Shown here: one piece after another, positions 25,627-33,881 of the stretch | Numbering within the stretch: the first letter of the stretch is position 1 | Layout of the letters: every line of letters begins with the position of its first letter | The notes under the pieces: model-generated | What the model saw: the letters and a program-made list of their open reading frames with translations, nothing else | Told to the model about the DNA's origin: nothing | Database searches by the model: none | DNA from: Paraburkholderia heleia NBRC 101817 | Lineage (GTDB): Bacteria > Pseudomonadota > Gammaproteobacteria > Burkholderiales > Burkholderiaceae | Assembly: GCF_000739775.1 (NCBI RefSeq) | Contig: NZ_BBJH01000005.1 | Span: forward strand, 52,910 to 116,909 | DNA length: 64,000 bases | Direction of reading: 5' to 3' | Translations under genes and position numbers: made by a program

Positions 25627-25879
25627 CAACATGTGTCCTTCCTGTGGGGAGCGATTCCGCTCCTCGCGGGGCTTCGATGCACACCGCACGGGAAGCTTTG
25701 GGGAGCGTAGGGCGGACGGGACGTATGAGCCAGCTAACAGGCGGTGCAAGACCCCTGAGGAGATGGCGCGGGCCGGTATGGTGCGGAACGGGCGGGGCCT
25801 ATGGGTTACCAAAGCGTTCAATTTGCCTCTCGGTTTGTACCAAGGAGCCGACGGCGTACCTGAGGCAATGGGTAGGTAG
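25607..25879 (+). CDS. FDXHR-type putative zinc-binding phage protein
   Basis: 90 residues from a GTG at 25607 (AGAGGG upstream) or 82 from ATG at 25631. The N-terminus has a zinc-ribbon-like CPSCGERFRSSRGFDAHRTG motif, followed by RRCKTPEEMARAGM and a GLWVTKAF end. This matches the small FDXHR phage family, named for the FDAHR motif here; its role is not known. It overlaps the preceding gene by 20 bases. Confidence 0.75.
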   Translation: MRQSNDNNMCPSCGERFRSSRGFDAHRTGSFGERRADGTYEPANRRCKTPEEMARAGMVRNGRGLWVTKAFNLPLGLYQGADGVPEAMGR

Positions 25880-25970
25880 CTTCGCGCCCTCGTAGAGGCT
25901 CTCTGTCTCACGCGCGCGCCCACAACGACGGGAGTATGATCATTAGGCCGCGCTTCAACGGAGGGCTGTC

Positions 25971-26330
25971 ATGAGTATTGTGTCGACAAAGGCCGATCCC
26001 GAGCTATACCGCGCTAGTTGGGGCCTCGTTTGGGCCTCGTTTCTAGTCCCCGTGTTCTTTCTCCTATTTGACGTTTGTCGAGGTCACGCGGAGTGGTTTA
26101 TGCGTTCCGGCGCGCTAACCGCATTCTTGGCCGCCGTTGCTCAATTCAAGCAACTTGGGCTTCTACAAACTAAGCACGTCATGAACGCACAGCGGGCGCA
26201 AGAGGGAGATCACATTCAGAATATCAGCCACGAATATAAGTCCCTAGAATGGACAGCTTTTGTTGCGGGTCTGTACGGGACTCTGATTCTGGCTTATGGG
26301 GACATACTTGCGAGGTATTTAACTGGCTGA
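25971..26330 (+). CDS. Small membrane protein of the element
   Basis: 119 residues with hydrophobic segments at about 18-36 (GLVWASFLVPVFFLLFDV), 48-62 and 96-115. GGAGGG is placed five bases before the ATG. No family is recognised. Its 3' end overlaps a convergent zinc-finger ORF. A role in superinfection exclusion or lysis is conceivable but unsupported. Confidence 0.65.
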   Translation: MSIVSTKADPELYRASWGLVWASFLVPVFFLLFDVCRGHAEWFMRSGALTAFLAAVAQFKQLGLLQTKHVMNAQRAQEGDHIQNISHEYKSLEWTAFVAGLYGTLILAYGDILARYLTG

Positions 26331-26439
26331 CACACGTATCGCGCTCATAGTGAGCCTCATAGCTGGTCCGGTCTGAGAACGTGCTACGGCAGTTAGGGCA
26401 ATAGAGAAACGGGCCGGGATACCACCCAAGCACCCGCAC
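26224..26439 (-). CDS. Putative small C2H2/C2HC zinc-finger protein
   Basis: 71-residue frame with a plausible finger near its start: YCPNCRSTFSDRTSYEAHYE, closed by a Cys four residues on. The finger lies outside the opposite-strand gene, while the C-terminal half overlaps that gene's end. No strong ribosome binding site is seen. Small single-finger proteins are common in phage accessory regions, which is why I keep it. Confidence 0.4.
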   Translation of the reverse strand: MRVLGWYPGPFLYCPNCRSTFSDRTSYEAHYERDTCVSQLNTSQVCPHKPESESRTDPQQKLSILGTYIRG

Positions 26440-26442
26440 GGG

Positions 26443-26607
26443 TTAGCCTTAGTAAACAAGAGCTAATCCGGCCTGATATCTGGCTTAGTCGCTCGCATCT
26501 CTGCAATGGACCGAATTAGCGTTAAACCTACGAATTCCTAAGGACTAGCCGTAACTGGCCGGAATAAAGAGCTAAGGCGCGTTTCCAGCTAAATTTTTGG
26601 ACTTAGC
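26443..26607. repeat. Cluster of GCTAA/TTAGC pentamers in a non-coding stretch
   Basis: The gap 26440-26738 has no gene. Within 165 bases there are six GCTAA or TTAGC pentamers, at 26443, 26462, 26516, 26571, 26588 and 26603. They could be operator or integrase/excisionase arm sites, or just reflect the element's general liking for this pentamer, which also recurs in its genes. Confidence 0.35.
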
Positions 26608-26738
26608 AATAAAACACGATGAACCTGTCGGCGCTGCGTGCTTTGACCTTTGCAGTTTCGCGCACCCCCCCATATCCCTATGTGGTCCGCCTGTCAATCC
26701 TATGAATCCACACGCTATGAAATCAGGACAACTAATCT

Positions 26739-27170
26739 ATGGAACACAAGTACGAATGTCTTAAGCATAAGTGGCCTGAGCCGGGGCATGCCGGTATCGA
26801 GTGGCGCTGTCCTAGCTGCGCTGTTGCTAACGTAATCAAGCGCAACGGCAAGCGGCTAACGACCAAGCAGAAGCAGCGCTTAGGGGCAACTAGCGCACCG
26901 CGTATCGATGACCTCAGCGGCCACGCTTGGGGAAAGATACGGAACCGAATCAAGCAACGAGATCAATACACATGTCGAGCGTGCAAGCGGGCTGATCTAC
27001 GTGGAGTAGTAGACCACATCAAACCATTGGAGCAAGGCGGTACGAACGATGATACCAACCTACAGTATCTATGTGAGCCGTGCCATGTCGATAAGACCAA
27101 CAGAGACAGAGGCTTCAAGGTTAAGCGTGCATTCGGTCCTGACGGTATGCCGATAGACGGTAGTTGGTAG
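26739..27170 (+). CDS. HNH endonuclease
   Basis: 143-residue HNH nuclease. The N-terminus has a possible zinc site (C near residue 7, then CPSC), and the nuclease core is CRACKRADLRGVVDHIKPLE followed by NDDTNLQYLCEPCH, giving the His-Asn-His pattern with two CxxC zinc pairs. Phages often encode such a protein near the terminase for DNA packaging; here the terminase is missing. It precedes two more plus-strand genes of the element. Confidence 0.8.
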   Translation: MEHKYECLKHKWPEPGHAGIEWRCPSCAVANVIKRNGKRLTTKQKQRLGATSAPRIDDLSGHAWGKIRNRIKQRDQYTCRACKRADLRGVVDHIKPLEQGGTNDDTNLQYLCEPCHVDKTNRDRGFKVKRAFGPDGMPIDGSW

Positions 27171-27187
27171 TAGCCAAGTTAGCCAGT

Positions 27188-27424
27188 ATGAATTCAACCA
27201 AATGGAAGATTCGTTGCGATAGCCCTATGCTTAGCTCACAGGTATTCAATAGTCGTAGAGAGGCTAGAGCCACTGCTGATTGGTTCTATGAAGTCAGACC
27301 ATTTACCAAGGTCCACGATAGACCATATCGGCTAGTTAAGTATCGCTCTGCTGGAAATGAGATACCGTCTCCGACGAATGGTATCTATCAATATAGCAAA
27401 ATCTCTGAAATCCCCGCCAGATAA
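27188..27424 (+). CDS. Hypothetical protein of the element
   Basis: 78-residue protein (MNSTKWKIRCDSPMLSSQ...) with aromatic, basic composition and no recognised motif. It starts 17 bases after the HNH stop, without a convincing ribosome binding site, and could be translated by coupling. Confidence 0.45.
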   Translation: MNSTKWKIRCDSPMLSSQVFNSRREARATADWFYEVRPFTKVHDRPYRLVKYRSAGNEIPSPTNGIYQYSKISEIPAR

Positions 27425-27481
27425 GGATTTCAGGGTGTCAGTTTTGATGTTTAACCTCACTTTTCGACCATAGGAGGTGCG

Positions 27482-28306
27482 TTGAAGTTTGACGTTATAG
27501 AGTTCATAAAGGAAGCCAATCTGCCGAGCATGGTTGTATCAGACCCCGACTACACGATGTGGCCGCATCTGTTCATCAAGAGGAAATTTACAGATGCTGA
27601 GCTTGCGGAGCATTGGCGTACCTATCGACCGAAACCGGTCTATGATTATGGTAGCCGTGGTCCTGCATATGTTGAGGACAACGATGTAAGTCGTACCATT
27701 AATCGTTACTCTCCGGTCGGTGGAGAGCTTACTGTTAAGCCCCGCCATGAGATAACCGTAACCGGTTGGCCGCTGAGCAATAATTCACGATCTGTAACCG
27801 TGGTCAAACCGGACCAATGGATTGATGTTCAAACCGGAGAGATCGTTATTCGGTCGGACCTGAGAGCAGCTAAAACCTACGCGCCAACGCCGGTTAGCAA
27901 TAGCGATAGGCTGCTCAAGATTTTAACGCTGCTAGCTAGCTGCGGTGACCCGGATGCGGACAAGGGTAAGCATGATAGGGCGTTTATACGTTTCATCCTC
28001 CGGTCCAGAAGCGGTAGAGGCGGGTTCCTCCAACCGCTTAACGCTATCCTCGATAGATGGATTGCTTACGCGCATCCCGATATGCGAACGGGCAACAGGG
28101 CCAGGAAACGAGAGCAGCTTAAGAGCATGCTGTGCAAGCTTGGCGTCCTACACGATGAGCAAACGCTAACCAAGCCGTATCAGGTCCTGGCGCAATCCTC
28201 GCGTAGGGAGAACTTGGGCGATGCAAGCAAGGCGGCTATTGTGCTTAAGCCTAGGGCTAAGCCGGGTCGCGGCGTGTTGAATTCGACACTGTACAAAAAT
28301 ACATGA
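27482..28306 (+). CDS. Hypothetical protein of the element, possible phage replication or regulation protein
   Basis: 274 residues. It starts at TTG with an ideal AGGAGGTG just upstream, so the start is firm. No known domain is recognised. The middle is rich in Thr/Val strands (HEITVTGWPLSNNSRSVTVV), and the C-terminal 130 residues are helical and basic (RFILRSRSGRGGFLQPLNAI, then RARKREQLKSMLCKLGVL), which suggests nucleic-acid contact. It is the largest phage-type gene left besides integrase. Confidence 0.6.
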   Translation: MKFDVIEFIKEANLPSMVVSDPDYTMWPHLFIKRKFTDAELAEHWRTYRPKPVYDYGSRGPAYVEDNDVSRTINRYSPVGGELTVKPRHEITVTGWPLSNNSRSVTVVKPDQWIDVQTGEIVIRSDLRAAKTYAPTPVSNSDRLLKILTLLASCGDPDADKGKHDRAFIRFILRSRSGRGGFLQPLNAILDRWIAYAHPDMRTGNRARKREQLKSMLCKLGVLHDEQTLTKPYQVLAQSSRRENLGDASKAAIVLKPRAKPGRGVLNSTLYKNT

Positions 28307-28375
28307 ACAACTTTCCGCTTGAGTGTCCGTCGTTAGACCGGGTAGGCTTGTCTCATCACCATCCGGAGACATGCC

Positions 28376-28606
28376 ATGCAACGCAGCGCCAACCAAGGCA
28401 GCAGAAAGAAACGCTACAAAGACCTCCAAGACCATGTGCAGGCAAAGATCAGGCGCGTAGTTCAAACTTGCTGGATCGCAGACAGGAAAGAAGCGAATGG
28501 CCTGCGGGTCAATTCGCGCCGCATAGGGCCAAGGGTAAAGCCGTGCCCGCCGCAGTATGCGGCCGTGATTGATTCGGCGATGCGTGACCTTGGCTGGCTT
28601 GATTAG
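28376..28606 (+). CDS. Small basic hypothetical protein
   Basis: 76 residues, strongly basic (QGSRKKRYKDLQDHVQAKIR), with two cysteines and a C-terminus IDSAMRDLGWLD. No family recognised. It ends before a convergent membrane-anchored gene. Confidence 0.45.
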   Translation: MQRSANQGSRKKRYKDLQDHVQAKIRRVVQTCWIADRKEANGLRVNSRRIGPRVKPCPPQYAAVIDSAMRDLGWLD

Positions 28607-28700
28607 CCCGCGGAATGTAAGCGGCCAGCGACGATGTCGGTGGCTCTGTGTGCATAACGCGTGCGTAGTAGGAGAGGTAACGGAAATATTCTCTTGTGCT

Positions 28701-29297
28701 TCAATTTTGCTCGCTAAGTACCCCGGCCTTGCGGAGGCGGCGTAGCGTGTCTTCAAGGCTGCGTTCTAGGCGCTTATGGCTTTCGTGCAAAACTATCGCG
28801 TACTGGACGAGTTGGTGATGGTTAGCCTGCATGACCTGTTTGTTAGCATCTGTAGGAGCTTGGGACGTAATAAACACTGATTGCTGGTATTTTTCTACGA
28901 AAATATTATTCAGCTTAAAGGAATCCACCGTGGCTTTGGCATAAGTGTAGGTCTGGATAATCGATTTTCTCAGATCGTTATCTTTCAGGTGGCCAATAAG
29001 CGCGGCGTTCCCGTGATAGACAGAAAAGTAATCGAAGGAAACCGGCCAATAGAGCAGAAGGGGCGCCCCCGCTTGATGAACGGCTATCTGTCCACCGGCG
29101 GAGGATTTATATACTTCCGATAAGGTTTCTAATTCGTCGTGTAACGCTTGAAGAATTGCCTTGCGGTGAATATCTTCTCGGCGCTTCTGTTCGGTAGTGC
29201 TTGCGTGAAGTTGTCTTTGAACGCCTATCAGCGTGCATAGGCCGCCAATAATTGCGCCGACAAGCCCCGTGACTGCGGAGATCCAATCAATCTGCAT
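28701..29297 (-). CDS. Membrane-anchored hypothetical protein
   Basis: 198 residues starting at ATG 29297 with AAGGAAA upstream. An N-terminal transmembrane helix (WISAVTGLVGAIIGGLCTLI) is followed by a long helical domain: RREDIHRKAILQALHDELET and, at the end, HESHKRLERSLEDTLRRLRK. It resembles the many single-helix, coiled-coil proteins encoded in phage accessory loci; no function is assigned. It is divergent from the FRG module across a 480-base gap. Confidence 0.6.
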   Translation of the reverse strand: MQIDWISAVTGLVGAIIGGLCTLIGVQRQLHASTTEQKRREDIHRKAILQALHDELETLSEVYKSSAGGQIAVHQAGAPLLLYWPVSFDYFSVYHGNAALIGHLKDNDLRKSIIQTYTYAKATVDSFKLNNIFVEKYQQSVFITSQAPTDANKQVMQANHHQLVQYAIVLHESHKRLERSLEDTLRRLRKAGVLSEQN

Positions 29298-29335
29298 CTG
29301 ATATTTTCCTTGTGATATTAAGCCTTGTTCCAGAC

Positions 29336-29464
29336 TCACTCCAAATGCTCCAGGAATTCCTTCCAATTTCCCTCAAACTCGTCAAGTGACTTGGCCGCGA
29401 CCATGGCTTCGATTGCGATTCGAGCTTTCTTTAGCTCGTCGTACGGTTGGTAGGAGTGTTGCAT
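29336..29464 (-). CDS. 42-residue acidic small protein
   Basis: Short frame upstream of the membrane-anchored gene on the same strand (MQHSYQPYDELKKARIAIEA ... FEGNWKEFLEHLE). The amphipathic, charged composition looks coding, but there is no strong ribosome binding site, and a longer open frame extends upstream with non-coding-like sequence. Confidence 0.35.
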   Translation of the reverse strand: MQHSYQPYDELKKARIAIEAMVAAKSLDEFEGNWKEFLEHLE

Positions 29465-29777
29465 ACGGCTGGTCTGGTCGTTGCAAGGAGGGTCGGTATT
29501 GTTGTGTCGGGAAACGGCAAACGCTGCAACGGCAACCCTTCCCGCGTTTCGCCCTGGCGGAGGCGGATGGACCAACACGGGTCCGCCGTTGATATCGTAA
29601 CTCGATTTGAGCGAGTGCGGTGCAGTGCAAGGAAGTAGGCGTAGGACATGATAGGCGAGAGTGAGTGATATAGCGGCCGCTGCATGTGGTATGTTGAGTC
29701 CGTAAGGTGCAGTGGCGGACCGGGGATAAGTCGTCCAGCCTATGCATATTGGATAAAACGTATAGAAGAAGCATGAC
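29465..29777. other. Intergenic stretch before the FRG module
   Basis: About 310 bases with no supportable gene; expected to hold the promoter of the 275-residue protein and FRG gene. Open frames here on both strands have unlikely composition. Confidence 0.4.
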
Positions 29778-30605
29778 ATGCGGCCCAGCGAATACCACCT
29801 CTATCGAATCAAATTCATCAAGCCTGCACAGGTCCAACTTTTTGACCCTGGTATCACGCCGCAAGAACTGTTTGAGCGCGGATTGGGGAAAAGGCCGTCT
29901 TTAGAGTTGCGATACAACAACGTCTGGCATATCGGGAATGTAGAACATATTACGCCTGACGCCGGTAGGTTCGCGGTTGGCCGAATTACGAAGACGACTG
30001 TGGAAAAGTACGACGAGCAGACCGGAGATTTTCAAGAGATGCTCGATGACACTGGACCCTATACTTTTGTCTATTTTGATTCGAGCTTGGGCGTTCTAGG
30101 CATTGGACGTAAGACCCGCGTTGCCAACGATGTTCAAGCGATTGCGGGCAAGATTGAGCGGCTAATGCAATCTACGGCTGACGTAGTTGAGAATTCAATT
30201 AAGGTTCGCGTTGACAAGATTCGTGACCCGGAGACGTTCGTCCAGAAGATTCTAGGGGCGTACGCTGTACGGCGGTTCAAGGCGAATTTCACCGGACCTA
30301 ATCCTATAGATGCTGATGAGCTTTTCCAGCGGCCAATGTCGTACTACTGCCAGGAAATGAAAGGAGACCAGGGAAGCGTTTCCGTGGCGGGGAAATCGCT
30401 GGACGAAGAAACTGTTATCGCGGTTGCAAGATCGACGGCGGCTACTGGAAACGCGGCTTCGGCTGTGATTCAAGAGGAGCGGGGAAAGCCATTCGTTGCT
30501 ATATCGTTCCAGGGTGACGCAAGAAAAGTTGTCGTGGATAGTGAGGCGGGCAAAGAAGCAACGCTTACCGCGATCAAGAACGCTTACCGAGAGGTTAGAG
30601 AATGA
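29778..30605 (+). CDS. Unrecognised 275-residue protein paired with FRG-domain gene
   Basis: No known domain is recognised. The N-terminal half is beta-rich (SLELRYNNVWHIGNVEHITP, then TKTTVEKYDEQTGDFQEMLD). The second half has features that look conserved: DPETFVQKILGAYAVRRFKA, the GPNPIDADELFQRPMSYY segment and VIAVARSTAATGNAASAVIQ. There is no signal or membrane segment, so it is cytosolic. Its stop overlaps the FRG start (ATGA), showing one transcriptional unit. Position in element cargo and pairing with an FRG protein suggest a two-gene defence or toxin-antitoxin module; that is inference. Confidence 0.7.
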   Translation: MRPSEYHLYRIKFIKPAQVQLFDPGITPQELFERGLGKRPSLELRYNNVWHIGNVEHITPDAGRFAVGRITKTTVEKYDEQTGDFQEMLDDTGPYTFVYFDSSLGVLGIGRKTRVANDVQAIAGKIERLMQSTADVVENSIKVRVDKIRDPETFVQKILGAYAVRRFKANFTGPNPIDADELFQRPMSYYCQEMKGDQGSVSVAGKSLDEETVIAVARSTAATGNAASAVIQEERGKPFVAISFQGDARKVVVDSEAGKEATLTAIKNAYREVRE

Positions 30606-31396
30606 TTGTAGAGAAACAGGTAACCTCAATGGAAGAACTGGCGCACGAGCTCAATGTGCTTCCAAATAGGTATATCTTTCGAGGTCAGGCGGACTCTAGT
30701 TGGGGGCTTCAATCATCTCTGGAGCGACTGCTCGATAACTCTTGGACAGTCGAACGCGCCAGAAATTTTGAGGATCACGCGCTTAAATCATTTAAGTCGA
30801 AGTTTCGTATCTACTGTGGCCAGGAGCACACGCCGGAATCGAAGCTCTCTTGGCTCTCAGCGATGCAGCACTACGGCGCGCCGACGAGATTAATAGATTT
30901 TACAACTAGTCCATACATTGCTCTATATTTTGCACTTGAGGCATACAATCCACGTGGGGGCAGTGGCTTTTCATTGTTCTATATGGATTACTCGGCCCTT
31001 ATGGATCAATCTCTTGCTTACATCGGGACTAGGGATAAGGAGTTTAAGGAAACCCGTGCATCAATGAACGAAAAGCAGGACGAGATATTCGAAAAAGTCA
31101 TCGATAGATACACGTATGATGTAGCTTGGGTGTCGGAGTCGGCTGAGTCGAACGCGAGAATAGACCGCCAGTTTGGAACGTTTCTAATTTCCGGTAGTTT
31201 GGAGCGAAGGATAGAGGAAATACTTTCGCTCGATTTGTACGCGAAGGTTGATATGGTCAAGTTGGTAGTCCCTCCCGACCTATACGAAGGATCGTTTGTG
31301 GCGCTTCGCAAAATGGGCATAAACTCGAAGACGATGTATGGGGACCTCGCCGGACTGGCGAAATCGATAAGAATGGAGCTTAGTGCTTACGCATAG
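30602..31396 (+). CDS. FRG-domain protein
   Basis: 264-residue cytosolic protein. The FRG domain is evident: NRYIFRGQADSSWGLQSSLE at residues 18-37 and the later MQHYGAPTRLIDFTTSPYIA with YFALEA following at about 90-115. FRG domains are named for this first motif; their biochemistry is poorly known, and they occur in phage, island and defence contexts. The C-terminal part (DRQFGTFLISGSLERRIEEI and KLVVPPDLYEGSFVALRKMG) matches the usual extension of these proteins. It overlaps the preceding 275-residue gene by four bases. Confidence 0.85.
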   Translation: MIVEKQVTSMEELAHELNVLPNRYIFRGQADSSWGLQSSLERLLDNSWTVERARNFEDHALKSFKSKFRIYCGQEHTPESKLSWLSAMQHYGAPTRLIDFTTSPYIALYFALEAYNPRGGSGFSLFYMDYSALMDQSLAYIGTRDKEFKETRASMNEKQDEIFEKVIDRYTYDVAWVSESAESNARIDRQFGTFLISGSLERRIEEILSLDLYAKVDMVKLVVPPDLYEGSFVALRKMGINSKTMYGDLAGLAKSIRMELSAYA

Positions 31397-31422
31397 ACGC
31401 CACGTTAGACCGGGCCTACAAG

Positions 31423-32523
31423 GTGCTCAACGTTGATCATCCTGGCGTGCAGATCGAGTTTGGAGGGCCGGACCGTACGATGGAAGCTAGCTGGACGCCC
31501 CCGAATGCTGAGAACAACGTCGCATTTGCTTCTGTGCGTCAAATCGCGTGGGAGTTGCTGGAGAGCATTAACTGGTATAAGGCGTTCGCTGAACGCAACT
31601 TGAGACTGCCGCTGCTTTGGCCACCGTTGAAGCGCATAGCGGCGGGACGTATTTCATATTCAAGCGAGCACGCCATGGCGACACACCGGACCAATGTTGG
31701 CGCGGTCATTAAGAACACCCTGCGTAACCAGGCAGGCGGCAAGTGTGCAAATCCAGGCTGCCCAAACACGCGAACACATATCCACCATATAAAGGAGTGG
31801 GCGGTTTATCAGACGCACGACGAGAAGGACATGATCGCCGTGTGCCCAACATGTCACGATGCTATCCACCACGGTCGCTTGAAAATCTCGGATGAGACAC
31901 TGTATCAATGGAAAGGCGTCCCGCGTGAGGATCAATCCCGCACGGGCCATGTGTATGTTGAGCCTGGGGGAGAACGGAAACTGTTGCTAGGTTCACTGGC
32001 CGTCACGGCTACTTCGAGCGTGCTGGCCTTTAGCCTTTCGCCAGGTAGCTTCGTCAACCTCACACTTGATGACGATCTCACACTGATTGATCTCAAGCTC
32101 TCGTCGGTACGTGGAGATGAAATCGTAAGAATTGCCAAATCAGGACACTTTAAGGCCACCGCTCACGCGGACGTCACCTTTGCCTCTCGTCCAGGCGCGC
32201 TGCGGCTTACCGCGCCATGTTCACCCGAGTTTATCCCCGACTGGTTAATATGGGCAATCAATGCCGAGGATCGCGAATTCATCCACAATCCCGTTACACT
32301 ACTTTCCGTGGAAGTCGTTGAGCCGGGGTTGATTAGGTTAGAAGGAGTGTGGGCTGTGGGCGGAAACGCCGTCGTTGTTTCTAGGGACAAGCTTCAATTC
32401 TTCACGAGAGGCGCGCCGCGACCTTTAACCCTGATTGGTGATGGTAAAGAGAGTGTGTTCAAGGCAAAAGGCGAAGTAGCTATTAATGAGTTACCGTTGT
32501 TTGCGTTCGGCACTCGGAAGTAG
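31423..32523 (+). CDS. HNH endonuclease-domain protein, possibly fused to a foreign N-terminus
   Basis: The region from ATG 31675 (MATHRTNVGAVIKN) onward encodes an HNH domain, GGKCANPGCPNTRTHIHHIK then MIAVCPTCHDAIHHGRLKIS, with two CxxC/CxxxC zinc pairs. It is followed by a beta-rich region of about 200 residues (KLLLGSLAVTATSSVLAFSL onward). The 84 residues before it, from GTG 31423 (LNVDHPGVQIEFGGPDRTME...), are in frame and coding-like but do not look like part of the same family, and the frame is open even further upstream. The true start could be 31675 (283 residues). It follows the FRG gene by 26 bases and may be part of the cargo. Confidence 0.65.
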   Translation: MLNVDHPGVQIEFGGPDRTMEASWTPPNAENNVAFASVRQIAWELLESINWYKAFAERNLRLPLLWPPLKRIAAGRISYSSEHAMATHRTNVGAVIKNTLRNQAGGKCANPGCPNTRTHIHHIKEWAVYQTHDEKDMIAVCPTCHDAIHHGRLKISDETLYQWKGVPREDQSRTGHVYVEPGGERKLLLGSLAVTATSSVLAFSLSPGSFVNLTLDDDLTLIDLKLSSVRGDEIVRIAKSGHFKATAHADVTFASRPGALRLTAPCSPEFIPDWLIWAINAEDREFIHNPVTLLSVEVVEPGLIRLEGVWAVGGNAVVVSRDKLQFFTRGAPRPLTLIGDGKESVFKAKGEVAINELPLFAFGTRK

Positions 32524-32563
32524 TGGGCTGCTTTCGTTCGTTCTTTCTAAGGCGAGGTTGAAA

Positions 32564-32947
32564 ATGCACGTCTATCGAGGACCCGCGAGTAAGGGATTAG
32601 GGGATGACAGTCACGAATTTGTCGATGCTCAGGACCTTTCAAAGGACACCGCGCCTTGGACCGACAACTTCTCAGTTACGGTAAACATAACCAAGGATCC
32701 AGTAGCTTCGAGGCAAGCGGTAGCACGAATCGGCCTCTCCGAGGCGGACGTGCTGGCGCTGTATCAAGGGCTAGTGGCTGGCAAGTTCAAGCAGTGTGGA
32801 GATATCAAAGAGAAGCTCTCACAAAATGAGAATGAATTAGCGGCGATAAAGAGAAAGATGATGGAGATTCGTCTTGCGCTATTGAAGGCGAGTTCTGATG
32901 CTGAAAAGGTGGCCGATGTGAGAGGTATTGTGCTGCGGGACCATTGA
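32564..32947 (+). CDS. Small hypothetical protein with C-terminal coiled coil
   Basis: 127 residues from ATG 32564, with GGCGAGG upstream. The N-terminal half is beta-like (NFSVTVNITKDPVASRQAVA), and the C-terminal third is a predicted coiled coil (DIKEKLSQNENELAAIKRKM). No family recognised. It follows the HNH gene by 40 bases on the same strand. Confidence 0.55.
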   Translation: MHVYRGPASKGLGDDSHEFVDAQDLSKDTAPWTDNFSVTVNITKDPVASRQAVARIGLSEADVLALYQGLVAGKFKQCGDIKEKLSQNENELAAIKRKMMEIRLALLKASSDAEKVADVRGIVLRDH

Positions 32948-33153
32948 CGCATGGAGCATTCCGTGTGGGCGCGACTTCGAGAGTTAGATTGTCTCCGCCC
33001 TCCGTAGATGGACGAACTACGCCCCGCGTTGAAATAGCTGTGTCAATGGGTTCGCAAAGTTATTGACAGATTAGGTGTACTCGATATTAAAAGTTTACGC
33101 GGATTTTAAACCGTTGGCTAAACTTGGCGCTCGACAACCAGACGGAGAACGCA

Positions 33154-33600
33154 ATGCCAACAGTCCGCGTCCACCATTTCCCTAAATCGAAGGGCCAGCC
33201 TCAGATAGTTCGCGAAATCATCAAGGAGGGGCCTGGTCTCAGCCAAGCTGAGGCGCTGGAGTTAGCAGTTAAAGCTGTCGAGATATACGCGGGCCGCCAT
33301 CCCAGGCCGCCGCACGTCACCATTAGCCAAGCCGCCGCGATGATAGGGCGTAGCCGAGGGACCGTAGCCGCCATGCTGTCCCGCTACCGTATCCAATTGA
33401 ACGCGTGCGGTCAGATTCCTATAGAAAGCGTGGACAAATTGCTGACCGCTCCTGAGGTTGCCGCGCTGGCATCGGAAACGCCTGAGGATAGGGCAGCAAG
33501 GGAGGCGCAAGAGCTTAAGGAGTACCAGCAGGAGAATTGTCGCCAGCTTAAAGCGGCTGTATCACGGGCTATAGCTGAGACGAAAGCGAGGAGGCAATGA
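33154..33600 (+). CDS. Helix-turn-helix DNA-binding protein of the element
   Basis: 148 residues from ATG 33154, with GGAGA upstream. A helix-turn-helix is visible at about residues 55-85: VTISQAAAMIGRSRGTVAAM followed by LSRYRIQLN. The N-terminus has FPKSKGQPQIVREIIKEGPG. The C-terminus is charged and helical. Its stop overlaps the first PrtN-like gene, so it is the first gene of a regulatory operon running into excisionase and integrase. Confidence 0.6.
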   Translation: MPTVRVHHFPKSKGQPQIVREIIKEGPGLSQAEALELAVKAVEIYAGRHPRPPHVTISQAAAMIGRSRGTVAAMLSRYRIQLNACGQIPIESVDKLLTAPEVAALASETPEDRAAREAQELKEYQQENCRQLKAAVSRAIAETKARRQ

Positions 33601-33881
33601 AAACGCTGTTTCTATTGATGGCGCAGTTTGACGGACGTGTTTTGATTCCTTTCGAGGAGGTCCGCGCGGCATTCTTTCCACACTTGGATGCGGACAACCT
33701 GACACGCAAACTTAACCGAGGAGAGATAACCCTCCCGGTGGTCCGTGCGGACCGTAGTACCAAGACTGCGCGGAGCTTCTATGTACACGACCTAGCAGAA
33801 TGGATCGATACGCAACGAGCCATAGCCGTCAAGGAGCGTAACCAACTTTGCAGCCTCAAAGATCAGGAGGCGTCAGATTGA
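33597..33881 (+). CDS. PrtN-like pyocin activator protein, copy 1
   Basis: 94 residues of the PrtN family: KTLFLLMAQFDGRVLIPFEE, FFPHLDADNLTRKLNRGEI, and the LPVVRADRSTKTARSFYV and DLAEWIDTQRA segments. PrtN activates pyocin genes in Pseudomonas; small PrtN-like genes next to integrases are common in Burkholderia and Pseudomonas prophages and probably control excision or lytic genes. It overlaps both neighbours by four bases. Confidence 0.85.
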   Translation: MKTLFLLMAQFDGRVLIPFEEVRAAFFPHLDADNLTRKLNRGEITLPVVRADRSTKTARSFYVHDLAEWIDTQRAIAVKERNQLCSLKDQEASD

